A model generated the notes under the pieces. That model was not told where the DNA came from, searched no databases, and was given only the letters and a program-made list of their open reading frames with translations. A stretch of 10,909 nucleotides of DNA from Thermoanaerobaculia bacterium (lineage in GTDB: Bacteria; Acidobacteriota; Thermoanaerobaculia; Gp7-AA8): positions 1 to 10,909 of the forward strand of contig JAMPYE010000106.1 in assembly GCA_023700825.1 (NCBI GenBank), given 5' to 3'. The position numbers and the translations under genes were made by a program. Below are positions 7,303-10,909 of this stretch, in pieces (position 1 is the first letter of the stretch; each line of letters starts with the position of its first letter).

Positions 7303-8952
7303 TCAAGACAGTCCGTCCAGTAACTCTCGCACCCGTCCGGCGAGTGCCGCGAGGGAATAGGGCTTGGCCAGGAACGCCATGCCCGGCTCGAACTCGTTGT
7401 TCAGCGCGATGATCTCGTCGGTGTAGCCGGAGGTGAAGAGGATCTTGATGCCGGGGTAGGTGGCCCTGAGCCAGTCGGCCATCACCTTGCCGCTCATGAC
7501 CGGCATCGTGGCGTCGGTCAGGACGAGACCGATCGGATTTCCCGTGTGCTCGCGAGCCACTCGAAGGCCCTCCTGCCCATTGACCGCCTGGAGCACCTCG
7601 TACCCGAGGGACTCGAGCACCGTGCAGACCATCTCCAGCACGGCCGGCTCGTCCTCGACTACAAGAAGTGTTTCCGTTCCGCGCGGCAGCGATCCCGATC
7701 GGGCCGGACGCGAAGGCGCCGCGAGATCTCCGGCGACGCGGGGAAAGTAGACGTTGAAGGTCGTGCCGCTGCCAGGCTCGCTCGCCACCTCAATGTGTGC
7801 GTTCGACTGCTGCGCGATCGTCCGGCACGTCGCGAGCCCGAGCCCCGTCCCATGCGTCTTCGTCGTGAAGAAGGGCTCGAAGAGGTGCTCCTTGACCTGT
7901 TCGTTCATGCCGAGCCCTGTATCGGACACGGTGAGGACCAGATAGTCGCCGTCGGGGAGTTTGGGATGCGCCTCGGCATCGTCGCTTCCAATCGACAGCT
8001 CGCCGGTTGCGATGGTGAGCTTGCCGCCGTCAGGCATGGCGTCGCGGGCGTTGATCGCGAGATTCATGATCAGTTGCCCGACGTAGCCGGAATCGGCCAC
8101 GATCCGACCGTTGAGCGATTTGGTGGCGACATTCATTTCAATGGCTTCGCCAAGCAGGCGTCGCATCATCGTGGCGGTCGCGCCGACGAGCTCGTTGAGA
8201 TCGAGTACCACGGGCTCCACGAGCTGCCCGCGACTGAAGACGAGCAACTGCCTCGTAAGATCCCCGGCACGCGCGGCAGCGAGGTGAATCTCTTCGGCGT
8301 ACTTCCGACCCGGGTCGTGGGCTTCGAGCCTCTGGATCATCAGCTCGGAGTAGCTCATGATGACGGCGAGAAAATTGTTGAAATCGTGGGCGATGCCGCA
8401 CGCGAGCCTGCCGACGACATCGAGCTTCTGCGCCTCGATGAACTGCGCCTCGAGGCGCCTATTTTCCCTCTCCGACGCCTTTCTCTCCGTCACGTCCTCG
8501 GCAATTCCGCTGAAGCGGCCGACATGGCCCACCGCATCCTTCACGGGATAGCTGCGCCCCCAGATCCAGCGGATTTCCCCGTCCGGGCGCAGGATACGGA
8601 ACTCTTCGTCGTATCCCCTCGACGAGTTCTCGCCGAATGCGATTCCGACCATCCGCTCGCGATCCTCCACGTGGATGGAGTTGATGAATGATTGGGGCTC
8701 GTCGTAGAGGCTCTGGCAGGTGCGTCCCCAGATCGTCTCGTAGGCCGGGCTCACATAGATCACCGATCGGGGCTCGAGATCGGAGATCCAGTAGACCTGC
8801 TCGAGGTTGTCCATGAGCTGGCGGAACTGCTCTTGAGCCGCTCTGCGCATCGGCTCCACCAGCGGTGCCGTGCTCCCCGGAACGACCAGAGTTGGTTCGT
8901 GATCTGAGCTGTTCATCGACGATTCCATCGTCGTTTCGATCCGTTCAGACAT
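7303..8952 (-). CDS. Soluble PAS hybrid histidine kinase with intact C-terminal receiver
   Basis: This 549-residue protein shows no membrane span or signal peptide, so it is probably cytoplasmic. It has one PAS domain (about 45-157; SPAYETIWG, RPDGEIRWI), then HisKA with GIAHDFNN (phosphoacceptor His189), HATPase with N-box NLAINARDAM (297-306), DTGLGM (344-349), FEPFFTTK and GTGLGL, and a receiver at about 426-545. The receiver is canonical: acidic pocket Glu433/Asp434, phosphoacceptor Asp480 in TDATMP, Ser508 in TSGY and Lys530 in AKP. Its PAS resembles the second PAS of the downstream kinase, so the two genes look like paralogues. The ATG at 8952 (MSERIETTME) is chosen because the frame upstream to 9240 translates to Pro/Arg/Gly-rich sequence without a domain; ATGs at 8928 and 8919 are alternatives, and no SD is strong. 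Its TGA ends 11 bp before the next kinase. The ligand and output partner are not visible. Confidence 0.94.
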   Translation of the reverse strand: MSERIETTMESSMNSSDHEPTLVVPGSTAPLVEPMRRAAQEQFRQLMDNLEQVYWISDLEPRSVIYVSPAYETIWGRTCQSLYDEPQSFINSIHVEDRERMVGIAFGENSSRGYDEEFRILRPDGEIRWIWGRSYPVKDAVGHVGRFSGIAEDVTERKASERENRRLEAQFIEAQKLDVVGRLACGIAHDFNNFLAVIMSYSELMIQRLEAHDPGRKYAEEIHLAAARAGDLTRQLLVFSRGQLVEPVVLDLNELVGATATMMRRLLGEAIEMNVATKSLNGRIVADSGYVGQLIMNLAINARDAMPDGGKLTIATGELSIGSDDAEAHPKLPDGDYLVLTVSDTGLGMNEQVKEHLFEPFFTTKTHGTGLGLATCRTIAQQSNAHIEVASEPGSGTTFNVYFPRVAGDLAAPSRPARSGSLPRGTETLLVVEDEPAVLEMVCTVLESLGYEVLQAVNGQEGLRVAREHTGNPIGLVLTDATMPVMSGKVMADWLRATYPGIKILFTSGYTDEIIALNNEFEPGMAFLAKPYSLAALAGRVRELLDGLS

Positions 8953-8993
8953 GTCGCAAACGTAGACCCCGGATGGTCGGCCGAACAGAGCAC

Positions 8994-9033
8994 TAAGTAC
9001 CCGAGGCCGGCAGGCAAACCGGGTAGTAAGTAC
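8994..9033. promoter_or_regulatory. Candidate operator upstream of the soluble histidine kinase: TAAGTAC direct repeats and TACCCG/CGGGTA inverted repeat
   Basis: TAAGTAC occurs at 8994-9000 and 9027-9033, exactly 33 bp apart, about three helical turns. Between them, TACCCG (8998-9003) and CGGGTA (9020-9025) form an inverted repeat. The site lies 42-81 bp before the kinase ATG, where a regulator would be expected to bind. Confidence 0.35.
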
Positions 9034-9093
9034 GGGGTAGCCAGGTCGGCTCCCGGGGAGGGGCTGTCGGCCCGAAACGGGCGCGCGGTCAGA

Positions 9094-9114
9094 GGGGCGG
9101 GGTCGAGGGGCGGG
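9094..9114 (+). other. Putative G-quadruplex run
   Basis: Four G-runs of 4, 4, 4 and 3 bases (9094-9097, 9099-9102, 9107-9110, 9112-9114) are separated by loops of 1, 4 and 1 base. This meets the usual G4 pattern on the plus strand, which is the template strand for the downstream histidine kinase genes. The sequence is GC-rich, so function is not implied. Confidence 0.4.
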
Positions 9115-9128
9115 AGCAGGGACGCCAT

Positions 9129-9177
9129 GCAACGGCCGGCAACGGCCGGTGAGATTCGCTTGTGGATGGCCGTTGCC
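9129..9177. repeat. GCAACGGCC repeat cluster: two tandem copies and one inverted copy
   Basis: The 10-bp unit GCAACGGCCG is repeated perfectly at 9129-9138 and 9139-9148. GGCCGTTGCC at 9168-9177 is the exact reverse complement of 9138-9147, which allows a 10-bp stem with a 20-nt loop. It could be an operator array or an RNA hairpin in the kinase leader. Confidence 0.5.
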
Positions 9178-9255
9178 TGCTCGCGCAATGACTGCAGTGG
9201 ACGGTCTGCCTGCGCCTTCCCACATTGGCTTCCCACCCATCGACTCAGCCTAACG

Positions 9256-9293
9256 CACGGTCCGCGCGCAGCGCGTGCCGCGCGCGGACCGTG
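9256..9293 (-). terminator. Strong hairpin downstream of the dinB-like gene, possible terminator
   Basis: The arms CACGGTCCGCGCGC (9256-9269) and GCGCGCGGACCGTG (9280-9293) form a perfect 14-bp stem with a 10-nt loop. It begins 31 nt after the dinB-like stop. No clear T-tract follows on the minus strand (CGTTAGG), so it is a weak intrinsic terminator by classical rules, though the stem is very stable. Confidence 0.5.
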
Positions 9294-9324
9294 ACGGGTT
9301 TGGACGCGGTTGCGAGCCCTGGGG

Positions 9325-9852
9325 TCAGATGTTCAGCGCCCGGCGGATCCCGGCGAGGTGGTGATAGCTGTGGCGAACGGCGTGGTCCTCGAGCACGAAC
9401 TGGGAGGTGAGGGTGGCGTTTGCGTACAGCGACACCGTCGCGGCGCGGTCGAGCTCCTCGTCGCTCATGGCGCGAATGGCGGCCGCTGCCGCGGAACTGT
9501 TGGTGCGGAGCAACTCCAGGGTCGCTTCCTTCGTCACGGCGTCGTACATGCTCGCGTGCTCGGCGTTCATCCTGTGAATGCCCTCCATGGTCACGCCCGC
9601 TACCGGCTTTCCCTCGGCGATCAGCATGGCCAGCTGGACTTCGACCGGGTAGACGCTCGCGACGTGATGAACGACGACGCCGATCCTGCGGCCATCGTGG
9701 GGGAGCCGTGTGTTCCACTGCTCCATGGTGAGCCCGCCCGCGAGCTCGGCAAGGCTCCGGGCCCCGAGTTGGAGGCGATCGGCGAGGTCGTTGGCGCGCT
9801 GGCCAGATCCTTCCTCCACGAACGCGGGAGCGCGAAAGGTCATGGTCGACAT
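9325..9852 (-). CDS. DinB-fold protein, putative metal-dependent enzyme
   Basis: The 175-residue product looks like the DinB/YfiT-like four-helix bundle family, whose members bind a divalent metal through three histidines and include thiol transferases as well as many uncharacterised damage- or stress-linked proteins. The likely ligands are His63 (or 62) in VVHHVASV, and His161 and His165 in the HSYHH segment near the C-terminus. The length is normal for the family and no signal peptide is seen, so it should be cytoplasmic. The start at ATG 9852 is well supported: AGGAGA lies 5 nt upstream, while a second in-frame ATG at 9843 has no such site. The gene is divergent from an AraC-family regulator, which suggests control by it. 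A strong hairpin follows the stop. The substrate cannot be told from sequence. The name dinB is avoided as a symbol because it also denotes DNA polymerase IV. Confidence 0.86.
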   Translation of the reverse strand: MSTMTFRAPAFVEEGSGQRANDLADRLQLGARSLAELAGGLTMEQWNTRLPHDGRRIGVVVHHVASVYPVEVQLAMLIAEGKPVAGVTMEGIHRMNAEHASMYDAVTKEATLELLRTNSSAAAAAIRAMSDEELDRAATVSLYANATLTSQFVLEDHAVRHSYHHLAGIRRALNI

Positions 9853-9857
9853 ATGAT

Positions 9858-9863
9858 TCTCCT
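9858..9863 (-). promoter_or_regulatory. Shine-Dalgarno of the dinB-like gene
   Basis: AGGAGA on the minus strand with 5 nt to the ATG at 9852 is the clearest ribosome binding site in the window and fixes that start. Confidence 0.75.
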
Positions 9864-9939
9864 TGAGGTTCTGCCGGCGCTTCATTGCTCCGGCTGGCGC
9901 AAAACGTAGGGTGGGTCCCGCATTCGAGCCATGCGCACG

Positions 9940-10017
9940 CGTCCGACTTGCGTTGCAGTTCGTCCGGATCTGAGGCCGGCCTGCCTCGGCGTCCGGGATG
10001 GATGCCCGAGCGTCCGG
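9940..10017. promoter_or_regulatory. Candidate AraC-type operator: four CGTCCG(G/A) direct repeats
   Basis: CGTCCGA at 9940-9946 and CGTCCGG at 9961-9967, 9990-9996 and 10011-10017 are in the same orientation, spaced 21, 29 and 21 bp. Paired direct half-sites about 21 bp apart are a known binding mode of AraC-family proteins. A 10-bp palindrome, AGGCCGGCCT (9973-9982), lies between the two pairs. CGTCCGG also occurs in coding DNA elsewhere in the window, so the spacing is the stronger part of the evidence. Confidence 0.4.
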
Positions 10018-10033
10018 TCCCCGAGGTTCGCTC

Positions 10034-10909
10034 GTGAAGGCTGACGTCCTCTCCGATGTGCTCGGCGCCGTTCGTCTGACCGGCGTGGTCTTTTTCGACT
10101 TCGAGCTGAGCACTCCCTGGGTCGTCGAGGCACCTCCGGCCCGCGAGATCGCCTCGAGCGTGATGCCGGGCGCGCAGCGCGTCATCGAGTACCACCTGAT
10201 CGCCCGAGGCAACGGCTGGGGCCACACGGTGGGCGGTGAGCCGATCCGCCTGCGAGAGGGAGACCTCCTCGTGTTTCCTCAGGGCGACCCTCACGTGCTC
10301 TCGAGCTCGCCGGGGATGCGGGAGCGGCCGGACATGTCGTTTTTCGGACGCCTTTCGACTTCGCGTCCGCTGGTGTACGAGCACGGCGGCGGCGGAACCG
10401 AGCGGACGCGCATCGTCTGCTGCTTTCTCGGCTGCGACGAGCGCCCGTTCAATCCTCTGCTCGCTGCGCTGCCGTCGGTGATCCACCTCTCGGCGAACGC
10501 CCCTCGGGCGACGACCGGCTGGCTCGGAACGCTGATGGGCATCGCCGTGAGCGAATCGGGGAAAGAGCGACTCGGAGGAGAGAACGTGCTCGCCCGCCTT
10601 TCGGAACTGATGTTCGTCGAGGCGATCCGCCGTTACCTCGAGACGCTGCCGCTCGCCGAGACGGGCTGGCTCGCGGGATTGCGAGACCACGTCGTCGGGC
10701 AGGCGCTGGCTGCCCTGCACGCCGCGCCCGAGAAGGCGTGGACGGTCGACCTCCTGGCGCGCGCCGTGGGGGTGTCGCGCTCCGTGCTCGCGGAGCGCTT
10801 CGCGTCGATGGTCGGCCAGCCTCCGATGCAGGACCTCACGTTGTGGCGCCTGCAACTTGCGTCTCGCCTGCTGGCGCGAGGCGAGCAGGTTGCCGCCGTC
10901 GCGGCCGCC
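10034..10909 (+). CDS. AraC-family transcriptional regulator with Cupin_6-type N-terminus, C-terminus cut by the window edge
   Basis: The frame is open from the GTG at 10034 to the right edge, 292 codons without a stop. Residues about 5-205 match the AraC-binding cupin type (LSDVLGAVRLTG, GDLLVFPQGDPHVL with His87, then CCFLGCDERPFNPLLAALP with Cys129, Cys130 and Cys134), the ligand-sensing and dimerisation part. The C-terminal HTH domain begins near 236 (TVDLLARAVGVSRSVLAERF); the second HTH is cut off, with perhaps 30 residues missing. The GTG is chosen because GAGG (10023-10026) lies 7 nt upstream and family members usually start a few residues before LSDVL. An in-frame ATG at 9998 would add 12 residues but has a poor SD. 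The gene is divergent from the dinB-like gene, its probable target. The conserved cysteines suggest redox or electrophile sensing, but that is inference. Confidence 0.9.
   Translation, partial: MKADVLSDVLGAVRLTGVVFFDFELSTPWVVEAPPAREIASSVMPGAQRVIEYHLIARGNGWGHTVGGEPIRLREGDLLVFPQGDPHVLSSSPGMRERPDMSFFGRLSTSRPLVYEHGGGGTERTRIVCCFLGCDERPFNPLLAALPSVIHLSANAPRATTGWLGTLMGIAVSESGKERLGGENVLARLSELMFVEAIRRYLETLPLAETGWLAGLRDHVVGQALAALHAAPEKAWTVDLLARAVGVSRSVLAERFASMVGQPPMQDLTLWRLQLASRLLARGEQVAAVAAA

Larger units (their letters stand above)
8953..9324. other. 372-bp non-coding region between the dinB-like gene and the histidine kinase pair
   Basis: No convincing gene is present. From right to left it holds a strong hairpin near the end of the dinB-like gene (9256-9293), a GCAACGGCC repeat cluster (9129-9177), a G-run cluster (9094-9114), and TAAGTAC/TACCCG repeats (8994-9033) close to the kinase start. 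It is a plausible long 5' leader and promoter region for the kinase pair. TACTTA on the minus strand (8999-8994) could be a -10 box, but there is no good -35. Confidence 0.55.

Noticed and set aside
8913..9236. 107-codon minus-strand frame in the kinase leader
   Set aside because: It overlaps the start of the histidine kinase, has no SD and no family resemblance; it is likely chance in GC-rich DNA.
8953..9240. N-terminal extension of the soluble histidine kinase to 9240
   Set aside because: The frame is open, but the residues are Pro/Arg/Gly-rich without a domain, and the DNA carries repeats and G-runs typical of non-coding sequence. The ATG at 8952 is followed by Ser/Glu-rich sequence and then the PAS.
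9245..10855. 536-codon minus-strand frame spanning the araC-like gene and overlapping the dinB-like gene out of frame
   Set aside because: The Arg/His-rich sequence conflicts with two genes that have recognisable families and good SDs.
1..10909. CRISPR array, tRNA, rRNA, insertion sequence or prophage genes
   Set aside because: No regular spacer-repeat pattern, no tRNA-like cloverleaf and no transposase or phage motif was seen on either strand by reading.

Overview
The window looks like a piece of a high-GC bacterial chromosome. The clearest lineage hint is a transmembrane Ser/Thr kinase whose extracytoplasmic part is a TolB/WD40-like beta-propeller. Expanded families of such kinases, together with PAS-rich hybrid histidine kinases, are typical of Acidobacteriota and some neighbouring soil lineages. 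This placement is inference from gene content; there is no rRNA or other marker gene here.

Layout from left to right: (1) 842-1, minus strand: a secreted protein of unknown function, cut by the left edge. (2) 3743-972, minus: the PknB-like kinase with one membrane span and a C-terminal propeller, preceded by a TATACT box so close to its ATG that the mRNA may be almost leaderless. (3) 7291-3800, minus: a large membrane-anchored hybrid histidine kinase with four PAS domains and a C-terminal receiver that has lost its phosphoacceptor Asp. (4) 8952-7303, minus: a smaller soluble PAS hybrid histidine kinase with an intact receiver. (5) 9324-8953: about 370 bp without a convincing gene, but with a 14-bp-stem hairpin, a 10-bp tandem repeat with an inverted third copy, a G-quadruplex-like run, and TAAGTAC/TACCCG repeats. 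(6) 9852-9325, minus: a DinB-fold protein. (7) 10034 to the right edge, plus: an AraC-family regulator with a Cupin_6-type N-terminus, cut inside its DNA-binding domain. It is divergent from the dinB-like gene, and the shared intergenic region holds four CGTCCG-type repeats spaced 21, 29 and 21 bp.

The two histidine kinases are almost certainly co-transcribed and translationally coupled: 11 bp separate them and the SD of the second lies in that gap. The Ser/Thr kinase follows after 56 bp and may be read from the same transcript, from its own promoter, or from both. The segment is therefore a cluster of three sensor kinases with no separate response regulator in view, so the output must be encoded elsewhere. 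The most interesting single observation is the contrast between the two receivers: one canonical, the other with Asp-to-Glu at the phosphorylation site and Ala at an Mg-binding acidic position. I do not see an obviously new system such as a CRISPR array, phage, biosynthetic cluster or toxin-antitoxin pair.
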